From NCBI GenBank assembly GCA_040219235.1, contig JAVJSV010000016.1, positions 530,811-594,810 on the forward strand: 64,000 nucleotides of DNA. Direction: 5' to 3'. A model generated the notes under the pieces. That model did not search any database, was not told where the DNA came from, and saw nothing but the letters and a program-made list of their open reading frames with translations. This DNA comes from Rhodospirillaceae bacterium (lineage in GTDB: Bacteria; Pseudomonadota; Alphaproteobacteria; Rhodospirillales; Rhodospirillaceae). Below are positions 45,248 through 54,158 of this stretch, one piece after another. The first letter of the stretch is position 1. Every line of letters starts with the position of its first letter. The position numbers and the translations under genes are program-made.

Positions 45248-46288
45248 TTATTTAAAATTAGCCCCGAAAGACAATGATGACGATTTACTGGAACTGTTCG
45301 AAAGCGTCGGAAACGGTGTATTTGAGAGCATATTTGCTCGCCATTCCGCCATATTAAACGGCACGTCCAGATTCGCTTGCTCTTGCTGCTGTTGTTGCAG
45401 GCCCGCTTGCGCCAAAAGCTCTGCGTTTTGAAGAATACGCTGATCCGCCAATTGTTGGGCGGTTTGTTTCGCCCCCGCCATGCCCTGCACAGCATTTAAT
45501 CGCTGGGCATCGTTTTGATACCGCGACGAAATATCCGCTTGCCGTCCCCGCATCATCAAATCGGCATTGGTTGAATTCGCCTGTTGCTGCAATTGAGCTT
45601 GCTGGATCGCCCGCTGCAAGTTGACGCTTTGGTTCGATTGGGCAGCCTGTAAAGCTCGATTTTGATCATTTTGAATCAATCCCGCCGCCGTTCCAAATGC
45701 TTGATGCCTCAGTTGTGAAGATGTGCTGCCAACGTTGCGTAAATAATCATCCGCCACTTGTGCATCGCGAATGCCATGTCGGCCACCCCCAAAGGCACCA
45801 CCTGCCGCTTGCTGCAAGTCAGAGGCATTGAGCGTGCGCGCATAATTCGCACCCAAATCTTCGAGAGACGCGTCAACAACTTGGCTGGTGTAAGGATTCA
45901 TATACGCCGACATATCGGCGTCCGTGAAGGTTTGGGCAGCAACATTCTGAACGTCGCCTATCGCTGCGGCACCCATCTGCGGAATTCCACCTTGGGACTC
46001 CAGCGTATACGGTCCCTGTTGCGCCAGCGTGTTGTAATGCGACCAGCCAAGATCATTGGCCGTCAGCGGGCTTTGTTGTGCCGCATAGTTGCGGGTGAGA
46101 TCAAAACTCTGCAATTGATCGTTGTTAAAACGGGCCACACGTTCTGTCGGCACATCTGCAACAAAAGGCGCGGTGAGCTTATTTGCCAACGCCAGGTTCT
46201 GCTGGCCAGCCTCGGCAACCCATGGCACAAGGAATTGCGAAGACTTGCTGCTGCTTTTGCTCTTACTACCATTAAAAATTCCGCCCAT
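45248..46288 (-). CDS. phage internal virion / DNA-injection-type protein
   Basis: The 346-residue protein starts at ATG 46288 (AAAGGA 12 bases upstream). It opens with a Ser/Lys-rich MGGIFNGSKSKSSSKSS start, has a compact middle (ADMSAYMNPYTSQVVDASLEDL, GGAFGGGRHGIRDAQVADDYL) and a long Gln/Ala-rich helical C-terminal half ending in Ser-rich text. This architecture is seen in ejection or internal proteins of podoviruses, encoded at the end of the virion module. No enzymatic motif is visible. The last gene of the cluster on this side. Confidence 0.65.
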   Translation of the reverse strand: MGGIFNGSKSKSSSKSSQFLVPWVAEAGQQNLALANKLTAPFVADVPTERVARFNNDQLQSFDLTRNYAAQQSPLTANDLGWSHYNTLAQQGPYTLESQGGIPQMGAAAIGDVQNVAAQTFTDADMSAYMNPYTSQVVDASLEDLGANYARTLNASDLQQAAGGAFGGGRHGIRDAQVADDYLRNVGSTSSQLRHQAFGTAAGLIQNDQNRALQAAQSNQSVNLQRAIQQAQLQQQANSTNADLMMRGRQADISSRYQNDAQRLNAVQGMAGAKQTAQQLADQRILQNAELLAQAGLQQQQQEQANLDVPFNMAEWRANMLSNTPFPTLSNSSSKSSSLSFGANFK

Positions 46289-46293
46289 GAAAT

Positions 46294-46653
46294 TTATATA
46301 TCCTTTATGCCTATGCAAAACGCCTCTGTGTATCCCAGCGCACGAGTCCATCCCCGCCGGCCACAGAATTCAACCCGGTCACATCCCAACTCTCGTGCCT
46401 TTTTAATTAAATCAGCTTCAAGCCCTGCAATGTCATCAAGCGCACCGCCCGCCAGCAGAAAAACCATGGCACTGGCCATGGGATACTCCGACAACGTATA
46501 AACAATGGCTGACGCTGCGCCGCCACGGAGGAAATACTCCCCTCGCACGAGGCCATCGATAACATCAGCTTCGGAAAAAAAGCGCTGACTTCTCTCAAGC
46601 GCAGGAGCCAACCAATCCCTGCATCTCACCCATTCCGTTGCCAGGTCTGTCAT
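46294..46653 (-). CDS. GNAT-like small phage protein
   Basis: The 119-residue protein has the shape of a short GNAT acetyltransferase: a strand region with VYTLSEYPMASAMVFLLAGG, then a helix with EADLIKKARELGCDRVEFCGRRGWTRAL and a final GYTEAFCIGIKDI. The GRRGW-x-x-x-L-GY signature is frequent in small acetyltransferase-like proteins encoded between tail and injection genes of podoviruses. The canonical acetyl-CoA loop is not clear, so it may be structural. It lies 5 bases before the injection-type gene and 16 bases after the large tail gene. Confidence 0.6.
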   Translation of the reverse strand: MTDLATEWVRCRDWLAPALERSQRFFSEADVIDGLVRGEYFLRGGAASAIVYTLSEYPMASAMVFLLAGGALDDIAGLEADLIKKARELGCDRVEFCGRRGWTRALGYTEAFCIGIKDI

Positions 46654-46669
46654 CGCTTTGCCAGATCCG

Positions 46670-48790
46670 TCACCGCTTTGATTGCGTCTGCCGGATATCA
46701 GCGCGCAGCGCGCCTAAACGCATAAACGCTGGTGCAGATGAGCCTTCGAGCAAGACGGCTAAATCGCGACCCTGTGCCCGGAGATCAATCTTGCCTGTAT
46801 TTTGAGTGATGCCATACGGCCCATAATCCGCAGGCTGACTGCTCGGATAAGACCAGGACTGCACGGTGAGATTGACTCCGCCTTTTAAATCCTCGAAATC
46901 AGGGATTAGCCCATACACATCCTTGTGCACGTTTGAGTTCCCGGCATCCGTTCTGCCACTTTGCAAACGCCAAGAGAGAACACCCCCGTCCGCGGAATTT
47001 CCTTTTTCTTGGAAATAGATATTCCCATCTAACCCTGTCGCCATTGGAAATCTCAGCACACCGCTGTCAATCCACGCAGACCGGTCAAACGTTCCTGACG
47101 TCCATACATTTTCCACAAAATTATAGGCCACATAGCGGGAGCATTCATTCCCTTCGCGGCTATCAGGATACAACCACCAGACTTCGTTATATGCCGCGAC
47201 CCGGAACGCGAAGACCTTATCTCCTTGCACCTTCGCCAGGTTCTCAAACACGTCCCGCCTGAGCGTACATTGCAGCGGTTGCGGCACACCGCCCGCGTAT
47301 CTGAAGAACTCACCCGAATTAGACCACCAGAAAACTTGCCCATCAACCACAACAGCCGCGTTCGGACCAAGCAAGCCACAGCCACTTCCCACATGATCGA
47401 AGCGGTAAACCACCGTAGGGTCCGGCACAAACCGCATGGTGTAGAGCCCTTCATCGGTAAAGATGTAGTTCTCTCCACGGCCCGGTTTTCCACCAACAAT
47501 ACGCCCACCTTTCGCAAGCTTGTAGAAGCCCGCGGTATTAGAGGCTGTCGCCGTCCATTGCTGATTGTTTTCCTGGTCTGACCAGCACACCAGCAAAGGA
47601 TCGAAATTACCATTTGAGTCAGAACACCCCAGCGCCGCCAACATACGTTCTGGCGTCACCAGAATAGAAGTCGCCCTTTTGGGAGCATTTGGAATTTCAG
47701 ACGCTGTCGAGAAAGCGATTGCGGTTACGTTATCAATCGAAAAAATGCCGGCCGCATCCGCACTAAAATGCAAAACCTGCGCGCCCCCTGAGCCGGAAAA
47801 AAATACACGCGTGTAACGCCCGGTCGCCGTAATCGCATCCCCCATCGTATCGGTTCCGACCATAGGCTGAAGTGTACCAGCGCTGTAGGCTGTCACTTCA
47901 AACGTCAGCAAACACCATGAGCTTTGCGGCAGCGTCACGTTCTGCGACAAATTGCTCGCTCCCGCACCCGCAACACGAGAGGCTACACCGCCACTGACAG
48001 ACCAGTCCGTTCCAATTGTCCACGCGCCTCCTGAATCAAACGAACCATCTTCTATTAGGTTAACAGCCCCAATATTCGGGGCCCACTCATAGATCGCGCC
48101 GCCTCTCGGATTGGCTATAAGGTTTTGCCCCCAATTCGACATCGACCAGCTGCGCAAGAAGTAATCGATGTCCGATACAATACCGTAATCGCCAACACCG
48201 TAAGCACCCGTGCCGTATCCGGCTCCACCTGTGCCATCAATCAAACCTGGCGCGAGATCATATTCATATGAAACTGTGCCACCGTCGCTGGCGGAGGACG
48301 TCGCAGCAGCGCTATGCAACACAGCGTAACTGTCCTCATCGAATATCTGTGCAACATTATACGCACCATCCAGCGTCACCCCACCCACCGGCGACGCCCC
48401 TGAAAAACGCACAACTTGATCCACATTCAATCCATGCGCTACATGGTTAACCGTGACCGTTGTTGACGCATCAACAGTTGTGAATGGGTCGATTAATGTT
48501 CCACGAGAGACAACGGGTGTCATGTCATACACTTCGCCGTCAAAGAAAACCTGAAGCCGTTGATGCGTTCCAAAAGCCGCATAGACTTGTCCCAGGTTAT
48601 CAAGCCAGGAATGAACACCACGGCAAACACCGGTCAGGGTATCTGTTGACGCCGTTTCCCAGCCGCCGATGGTTTGCGGCTTCCCGCGCACGAACCTGAT
48701 TTTGTCGGCATCAATAAAAAAGCCCTCTGCGGAGAGAGGGCTGTCATCTTTATAAATACCGGGTTGAAAGGTGAGTTTTGTGTATGTCAT
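46670..48790 (-). CDS. large phage tail/structural protein
   Basis: The protein has 706 residues from ATG 48790; an in-frame ATG at 48838 would add 16. It opens with KLTFQPGIYKDDSPLSAEGFFIDADKIRFVRGKPQTIGGWE. This fits a tail-tube or stabilisation protein of podovirus-type virions. The middle contains an inserted carbohydrate-binding-like jelly roll (INLIEDGSFDSGGAW near residue 250). A beta-propeller-like region with repeated V-FWWSNSGEFFRYAGG text follows. It ends with a short basic tail. It is the largest gene of the cluster. Confidence 0.75.
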   Translation of the reverse strand: MTYTKLTFQPGIYKDDSPLSAEGFFIDADKIRFVRGKPQTIGGWETASTDTLTGVCRGVHSWLDNLGQVYAAFGTHQRLQVFFDGEVYDMTPVVSRGTLIDPFTTVDASTTVTVNHVAHGLNVDQVVRFSGASPVGGVTLDGAYNVAQIFDEDSYAVLHSAAATSSASDGGTVSYEYDLAPGLIDGTGGAGYGTGAYGVGDYGIVSDIDYFLRSWSMSNWGQNLIANPRGGAIYEWAPNIGAVNLIEDGSFDSGGAWTIGTDWSVSGGVASRVAGAGASNLSQNVTLPQSSWCLLTFEVTAYSAGTLQPMVGTDTMGDAITATGRYTRVFFSGSGGAQVLHFSADAAGIFSIDNVTAIAFSTASEIPNAPKRATSILVTPERMLAALGCSDSNGNFDPLLVCWSDQENNQQWTATASNTAGFYKLAKGGRIVGGKPGRGENYIFTDEGLYTMRFVPDPTVVYRFDHVGSGCGLLGPNAAVVVDGQVFWWSNSGEFFRYAGGVPQPLQCTLRRDVFENLAKVQGDKVFAFRVAAYNEVWWLYPDSREGNECSRYVAYNFVENVWTSGTFDRSAWIDSGVLRFPMATGLDGNIYFQEKGNSADGGVLSWRLQSGRTDAGNSNVHKDVYGLIPDFEDLKGGVNLTVQSWSYPSSQPADYGPYGITQNTGKIDLRAQGRDLAVLLEGSSAPAFMRLGALRADIRQTQSKR

Positions 48791-48901
48791 TCTGTCATTT
48801 AAATAATTATAAAGTTGTTTATTTAGTTTTGCTTTCAATCATATTTTAAAGCTACCAACAATATCATTGCAGCTACAGTTCTAAATTATTAAGGCCAAAA
48901 T

Positions 48902-49768
48902 GTGGATAAGCCAGAAGATATCTTACGGAATGTAATTCAGGTCACGCAAAACCAAGATTATTATTCAGCAGTCACAGAATACGACCTCCTGATGAAACAG
49001 TATCCCGGCTTTGTAGAGCGCCTGTTTAAGAATCAGCAAAACCGAGAGCTTCATGAATTGCTGGCACGGCACTCACTAATTCAACAAGCTTATGGATCAA
49101 TATCAGGGTGTGGTTATGAAGTAGATATTTCGACATACCTCGGTGGCCCCGGCAGGATACGTATGCCGCAAGAGTTTTCTAAACCCCTGGCTGATTTCAA
49201 AGGAAATCGTGAATCATTCAACACCGACAAAGAGCTTGTTTTGCAACGATATTCGCAAACTCTTCAAGCGGTATTCGGAAAGTTAGCAAAGGTGGATTGG
49301 TCTCCCGTTTATCTTGGCTATTGGGTACTAGACGATTTCTTTAAGATTAGAGCCTATTTTCCGCTTAACTTTTCTAAAGTTTTAGATCTTGGATGCGGCA
49401 TCGGATCCATCAATATATTGATTGACCAAATAGATGGGAACGAAAAAATCTTCACCATTATAGATATAAAAAAAGAATTTCTTGAGGTTGCAGAGGGGTT
49501 TTTAACTAGCAATCAAGTATCCGCTTCAACCAAAACTCAATCAGTCTACGACGTGATTATTTCTCTACGTTCTTGTTGCTATCTCTACAGTTACAAAGAG
49601 TATGAAAGTGTGTTTCTAGAGCAAACACGAAAAGGTTCTAGTATAATACTAGACATAAGCCCTGAGCTGCTAAGCGAAAGCCTTTCATTTTTTAAATCCT
49701 TCTGCGAGTACTCAATACCCATTGAGTCAGGTTCAGCGAACTTTCACAGATACGCTTTTATAAGATGA
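48902..49768 (+). CDS. class I SAM methyltransferase-like moron
   Basis: The 288-residue protein starts at GTG 48902 and runs against the surrounding phage genes. It has an N-terminal helical domain of about 140 residues and a methyltransferase core: VLDLGCGIGSINILI near residue 160 (motif I, good D-x-G-x-G), IIDIKKEF near 181 and YDVIISLRSCCYLYS near 220. The gene is clearly AT-richer than its neighbours. It is not a DNA methyltransferase (no DPPY or PC motif). The target could be a sugar, lipid or protein. Its position between two tail genes is typical for a late-acquired phage cargo gene. Confidence 0.75.
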   Translation: MDKPEDILRNVIQVTQNQDYYSAVTEYDLLMKQYPGFVERLFKNQQNRELHELLARHSLIQQAYGSISGCGYEVDISTYLGGPGRIRMPQEFSKPLADFKGNRESFNTDKELVLQRYSQTLQAVFGKLAKVDWSPVYLGYWVLDDFFKIRAYFPLNFSKVLDLGCGIGSINILIDQIDGNEKIFTIIDIKKEFLEVAEGFLTSNQVSASTKTQSVYDVIISLRSCCYLYSYKEYESVFLEQTRKGSSIILDISPELLSESLSFFKSFCEYSIPIESGSANFHRYAFIR

Positions 49769-49801
49769 ACCGTACTATCACACCCATAGAAATGAATATT
49801 T

Positions 49802-51013
49802 CTAATTACTCACATAATAAATAACAGCGATATACGGAGAACCTCCGTTACCACTTGAAATTGCTCCAGTTGAAATACCACTTGTGCCACCGCCGCCAGC
49901 GGATACACCACCATCGCCTCCCGCACCAGATTGTGTGTTAACACATAGCCCGCCGCCGCCGCCCATGAAGCCGCCATGCGGTGATAAAATCGGTTGACTA
50001 CCGTTGATGTAGTACCCACCACCTCCGCCAAACCAACCGCCCATGCCACCATGTCTGATATTCCCGGAACCTACGTAAAACATACCTCCGCCTCCACCAC
50101 CCGGACCTGCTGTAGTATAAAAAGTTGGACCACCTATATTTCCTTGGCAATGCCCACTCAGAGTGAAGTAAAGACCGGACACAGGGTTCAGACCTGTCAC
50201 CTGATCCGCACCAGAAACCCGATTAAAACTACTGTTAGTATTTGGCATTCCAGCGCCGTATCCGTTAGCAGTATTATCTGGGCTTGATCCCCAAGCTCCG
50301 CCACCACCCGTCCCAGCTACTGAGCCATCGTTATCGCCAGATTTACCGCCCTGCCCTCCGCCACCGGTAACGGCTGGAACACTTAACTCACCCGTAACAC
50401 TACCACTTGGAAAAAATGCAGAAGCACCACCAGTTGCGCCATTCCAGTTACCCAAAATTACGCCCGAAGATGCACCATCACCCCATGGCCCACCTGGACC
50501 ACCACCACCTGTTACAGTTCGGTGATCTGTTGATACACCTGAAATAGCACCACTAGCACCGCCTAAAGCAGTTTCAATATCACCACCGTCGCTAACTGTC
50601 GGAGTACTGCCCATTAACGCCGCCGGAACTGATGTTATAGGGGATACAGCGGCATTTCCTGCACCTCCGCCCGGCACAGTTAAAGTTACAGTGCCATCTG
50701 TTAAAGTGGAATTTTGAGCTGAATTTCCAGAAGATGTCGTATCTGAGGAAATCTCAACTCCATTACCTGGTAAGCCAAGCACAGCAGTCAATGAGCTTAC
50801 ACCAGCTAGTAAGGGACGTTTAATATGACCATAGCAACCGCCTGCCCCCCCTGTTGCCTTTGCTGCTGTGCCACGAGCAACGCCACCGGAACCGCCTCCA
50901 CCGAAAAGCCAGACCTCCCATGAAACACACTCAGCTGGTACAGGTATCATATGCGTGCCGGCACCAATAATCTGAATCGGCGGCAGTGCTCGCAAGTCAC
51001 GTAAAATACTCAT
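49802..51013 (-). CDS. glycine-rich phage tail tip / adhesin-like protein
   Basis: The 403-residue protein has a short N-terminal attachment segment (about 30 residues with IGAGTHMIPVPAECVSWEVWLFGGGG), then long Gly-rich stretches (GGGGSGG, GGGGPGG, GPGGGGGGM, GGGGGY) alternating with variable Ser/Thr-rich loops. Such patterns form polyglycine-II-type bundles in receptor-binding adhesins of some phages, where the variable loops decide host range. It starts by ATGA overlap with the fibre gene, as expected for a fibre/tip pair. Confidence 0.7.
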   Translation of the reverse strand: MSILRDLRALPPIQIIGAGTHMIPVPAECVSWEVWLFGGGGSGGVARGTAAKATGGAGGCYGHIKRPLLAGVSSLTAVLGLPGNGVEISSDTTSSGNSAQNSTLTDGTVTLTVPGGGAGNAAVSPITSVPAALMGSTPTVSDGGDIETALGGASGAISGVSTDHRTVTGGGGPGGPWGDGASSGVILGNWNGATGGASAFFPSGSVTGELSVPAVTGGGGQGGKSGDNDGSVAGTGGGGAWGSSPDNTANGYGAGMPNTNSSFNRVSGADQVTGLNPVSGLYFTLSGHCQGNIGGPTFYTTAGPGGGGGGMFYVGSGNIRHGGMGGWFGGGGGYYINGSQPILSPHGGFMGGGGGLCVNTQSGAGGDGGVSAGGGGTSGISTGAISSGNGGSPYIAVIYYVSN

Positions 51014-51945
51014 AGATCAATCCATCCTGTAGCTGCATTTGTATATTGGAGAACAATCACACCCTGGGCCGCGGTGGCCGGGCCGGTTGCCGAGCCGTAA
51101 TATTTGAGCGCGTTGAGTCCGACCGAAAGTAAACCGCTGCCATATTTTCCCAGCACAATGATATCGCCCTTAGCCGGTGATGCAGGCAAGGTAACCGTCA
51201 CCGCACCGGCGCACTCCACCGTGTATTTTGTGTTTGCTGCGGCGGTAAAATGTGACGCTTTGTCTCCGCCATCAGCCAGACCCAATGACTCCGACGGAAT
51301 ATCAAGACTATCGCCATTGTCTGTCAGCGGGCTTCCGCCAGCCGTCAGCGCATCTATCAGAAATTGCGCAGTGGCCGTGGCGTCGACCTTCACCGTCCCG
51401 GTCACGCCCGCAACAGAAGCCCCGGCAATGGCTGCATCAAGCTGAGTTTTGTTAATCGCATCTGCGGCATCAGTTCCGGCAACAACACCCATGACCTTGC
51501 CCGCAACGGCGAGAGGACCGGCAATGCTCGTCGCACCGCCCAGCGTTGTCGGCGCACCGTTCAGCACATCCGCGCCGTCACAATACACCAGCGCCGTACG
51601 GCCATGCGCAACGGCAACGCCCGCGCCTGCCGCGGTCTTAAGCGTGATCTGCGCTCCGGCTGCATTCACAGCCAGATACCAGTGCTCAACACTTGGTAGG
51701 GTCACGACCGCAGCGCCCGTTAGCGTGCCCGTAAATTTTAAAACCCGGTTCAGGCTTTCATCGGCAATCGTGTAATTGCTGGACGACAGCACCTTGTCGC
51801 CGGTCAACGCAATCGCTTCAACACCGTCCAGCGCCTGATCAATCGCGTCGATCACCTCGTTGAGCTTATCGTCGCCCCAGGTGTTGGTGTTGGTGCCAAG
51901 TTCCTGCTTACGAAGCCGGTTCCTAATCGTTGGAGTATCAACCAT
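51010..51945 (-). CDS. phage tail fibre-like protein
   Basis: The 311-residue protein starts at ATG 51945, which overlaps the upstream TGA as TGATG; a longer open frame to 51981 is unlikely. It opens with PTIRNRLRKQELGTNTNTWGDDKLNEVIDAIDQAL. Repeats rich in Ala/Thr/Val and Gly follow (LGGATSIAGPLAVAGKVMGVVAGTDAADAINKTQLDAA), as in fibre shafts, and a compact end domain closes the protein. The N-terminal segment probably docks it to the tail. Confidence 0.75.
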   Translation of the reverse strand: MVDTPTIRNRLRKQELGTNTNTWGDDKLNEVIDAIDQALDGVEAIALTGDKVLSSSNYTIADESLNRVLKFTGTLTGAAVVTLPSVEHWYLAVNAAGAQITLKTAAGAGVAVAHGRTALVYCDGADVLNGAPTTLGGATSIAGPLAVAGKVMGVVAGTDAADAINKTQLDAAIAGASVAGVTGTVKVDATATAQFLIDALTAGGSPLTDNGDSLDIPSESLGLADGGDKASHFTAAANTKYTVECAGAVTVTLPASPAKGDIIVLGKYGSGLLSVGLNALKYYGSATGPATAAQGVIVLQYTNAATGWIDL

Positions 51946-52190
51946 CAGCTCACCACCGCACGGTCGGTACACCGCCGCCACTGCGCCCCGTCGCTAAAGG
52001 CCGGCACCGCGCCACCCGTGTCATCGCGCACAAAAATCATGCGATACCGAAAACGCCCGGCATCCGGCAAATCAGATTTTTGATAATCCGGCAAATACGC
52101 CGGTTGACTCATGTGCACGCCAATTTCCGTTTCAACACGGCGGGCAAAGTCGTGCGCCCACACGGGCGCGTCAGCAGCGATGGGAATCAC
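51945..52190 (-). CDS. small phage head-tail region protein
   Basis: This protein of about 81 residues starts at GTG 52190, chosen because GGAG lies 6 bases upstream; TTG 52196 is too close to that site. It has a FARRVETEIGVHMSQPAYLPDYQKSDLPDAGRFRYRMIFVRDDTGGAVPAFSDG core. Small proteins with this RMIFV-x-x-DTGG-x-PAFSDG pattern sit before fibre genes in podovirus-type modules. It overlaps the fibre gene. Its role in the virion is unknown. Confidence 0.65.
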   Translation of the reverse strand: MIPIAADAPVWAHDFARRVETEIGVHMSQPAYLPDYQKSDLPDAGRFRYRMIFVRDDTGGAVPAFSDGAQWRRCTDRAVVS

Positions 52191-52232
52191 ACGCAACTCC
52201 TAAGTCTTATGAATACAGTAAATAAAGGGAAG

Positions 52233-52859
52233 CTACGGCGTCGCAGCCGTCACCTGCATGGCGATGGGGCTTCCTGCCCACTGCGCGCGATTGTCGGTGG
52301 ACTCCACCGCGTCCAGCGCCCGCGCATACAACCCCGCCCACACGCCGGCACGCGCGTCGTCCCCCAAATAAGGCGAGGCCTGCACCAACGCGCCGTACAA
52401 ATACAAATCCGGATGCGCCTGCAGCACCCAGTTGCTTGTCACCGTGTCCGACAACGCCGATATAGACGTATAGTACGTCACTGAAATCGCGTAGGCCGCG
52501 TCCGGTGTTGGCCCAAGTTTTAACGTGCGCCCCAGCACACTGTATCCCACAGGCCGACCGGACCCACACAGCGCATACCGCGCCTCCAAAGCCTGCCGGG
52601 GCAAAAAGCTCAACACCGCTTTCGGGTTTGCATCAAGCACCACAGTGCGCAGTTCAACAACATCGTCCGGCAAAGTCACACTGCCGTTGCCCGCCACCGT
52701 CGCCAACGTGGCCGACGCCACCATGTCTTGTGTTCTCAAGTCGCGGTTCAAACTGGATTCCGTCAGCGCAATAAAATCAGGAATACGCGCCGCCAAGTCG
52801 GTCCGGTTCAACCAGTCCGCAATGGCCGATTGCAACTCGGCATAGGTCGTCAGCGCCAT
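52233..52859 (-). CDS. phage adaptor (head-tail connector) protein
   Basis: The 208-residue protein opens with TYAELQSAIADWLNRTDLAARIPDFIALTESSLNRDLR, a start typical of podovirus adaptor proteins that ring the portal. It continues with a beta-rich middle (LPDDVVELRTVVLD) and a helical end (HPDLYLYGALVQASPYLGDD). A good ribosome site (AAAGGTGG) precedes the ATG. Its place between the capsid and fibre genes fits. Confidence 0.8.
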   Translation of the reverse strand: MALTTYAELQSAIADWLNRTDLAARIPDFIALTESSLNRDLRTQDMVASATLATVAGNGSVTLPDDVVELRTVVLDANPKAVLSFLPRQALEARYALCGSGRPVGYSVLGRTLKLGPTPDAAYAISVTYYTSISALSDTVTSNWVLQAHPDLYLYGALVQASPYLGDDARAGVWAGLYARALDAVESTDNRAQWAGSPIAMQVTAATP

Positions 52860-52989
52860 AAAGCCACCTTTCTAGAATGTGAAATATGTGTTCATCGCAA
52901 GCCCCCGCAGGGCAGGAGCCCAAAAAATGTGACGAGAACGCCGCATAAAGGGTCCGCGCTTAAAGAGTCCGCGCTTCAAGCGCCTGGGG

Positions 52990-53289
52990 TTAAAGGTTGC
53001 CCGGCCAGGTGCGAAACGCCGCATTGTCCGGGTCATTGGCCCAGCGCTTCCAGGCCTCCGGGTCATTCGCCCACCCGTCTCGGATCGCCTGGGCATACAC
53101 AAAATGCGGCACCACCGCCGCATGGCGCATCTCCTTGCCCGGCGTCTGCGCCGACAACTCTTTCGCCTGCGCCACATAGGGCTCGCAGTCTTCCACCTCA
53201 TGCACCAAGACTTTGCCATCCAGATGCGTCTCATCAATATACACCTCCGCCCGGTTGGCAGAGGCGCTGAGAAGTTTACGTTTAGTCAT
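52990..53289 (-). CDS. small phage virion-associated protein
   Basis: The 99-residue protein starts at ATG 53289. It is a mixed protein ending in a Trp-rich segment (IRDGWANDPEAWKRWANDPDNAAFRTWPGNL) that I associate with small proteins between capsid and adaptor genes in podovirus genomes. No function is known. It is the last minus-strand gene before the block of plus-strand Sel1-like genes. Confidence 0.65.
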   Translation of the reverse strand: MTKRKLLSASANRAEVYIDETHLDGKVLVHEVEDCEPYVAQAKELSAQTPGKEMRHAAVVPHFVYAQAIRDGWANDPEAWKRWANDPDNAAFRTWPGNL

Positions 53290-53390
53290 GGAACTACCAT
53301 TCAAGAGTGTTATAATGTTAATGCAATTTCAAAGTGTGACGCAGCGGCATTAAAGTGGTAACTGCTCGCCGCGACAGGAAAGAGGTAACG

Positions 53391-54077
53391 ATGCAGCATA
53401 TAAGACACGTTATTGCCGTTTTACTGGCATTTGGCATAACTGCATTAATTCAAAACAACACCAGCATTGCGCAAAGTGCAGCAGAAAAGCCCGGTCAGAC
53501 TCTTACTGAATTCAATACGCAGGTTTTATTAAATCTGCAGGAACAGTTCCGCCTCTATGAAATGACTAGGTTCGTAGGCAACGGCACCCTAAAAGACTTT
53601 CTAAAAGTAGCAGAAGAGGGAGACACTACAGCGCAAGTCAACTTAGCCATGCTTTATTGGATGGGCTGGGATGAGTACGATGAAAAAAGTCAGAATGAAG
53701 ATGTAATTCCAGAAAAAAGAGATGTTTGCCTAACACGATATTGGCTAGCTGTGGCATCCAAGCAGGGAGATTTATCTGCCATTACACAGCATGCATATTT
53801 CTATGCTTTAGGTTCCTATAACCGAACGCCCGAGCATGACCAGGACAACATGAAAATGGCCTACCTGTTAAGTTTAGAGTGGGGTTCGCGAAGAGGATTC
53901 AGCGTTGACGAATCAAGAAGATACGTCGTCGATTTTGATGAGAAAGCGGATTCTAAGTGGCTTGAGGAATACAAATCATGGTCAGTAGAAGAAATTCAGC
54001 TTCCTCCAAAACAGTCCTGTCAGGGTTGCCCCTCAGGACAAATAGACAAATGCCTGGCCGAACAGCGTACCGATTAA
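53391..54077 (+). CDS. exported Sel1-like repeat protein (immunity-like, copy A)
   Basis: The 228-residue protein starts at ATG 53391 (AGAGG 6 bases upstream) with a signal peptide ending near SIAQSA. The middle holds Sel1/TPR-type helix pairs (VAEEGDTTAQVNLAMLYWMGW, VASKQGDLSAITQHAYFYALG). Its C-terminus, WLEEYKSW followed by LPPKQSCQGCPSGQ, closely matches the gene at 54972-55712, so the two are paralogues. It is plus-strand inside a minus-strand phage cluster. By position and by analogy with other toxin loci it may be a periplasmic immunity protein whose own effector is gone. Confidence 0.7.
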   Translation: MQHIRHVIAVLLAFGITALIQNNTSIAQSAAEKPGQTLTEFNTQVLLNLQEQFRLYEMTRFVGNGTLKDFLKVAEEGDTTAQVNLAMLYWMGWDEYDEKSQNEDVIPEKRDVCLTRYWLAVASKQGDLSAITQHAYFYALGSYNRTPEHDQDNMKMAYLLSLEWGSRRGFSVDESRRYVVDFDEKADSKWLEEYKSWSVEEIQLPPKQSCQGCPSGQIDKCLAEQRTD

Positions 54078-54158
54078 CTTTTTACTGATTTCTCCTGTTC
54101 AGTTCAGATTGAAAGACGTGATGCTTTGGCAATATTTCAATTCATGCAGGGTAGCGAC

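Noticed and set aside
45758..46501. Plus-strand open frame of 247 codons in the phage cluster
   Set aside because: It is antisense to the injection-type and GNAT-like genes, which have ribosome sites and expected order.
51104..51775. Plus-strand frames of 108-113 codons over the fibre gene
   Set aside because: Antisense to a well-supported fibre gene with coupled start; Ala/Pro/Ser/Arg-rich shadow composition.
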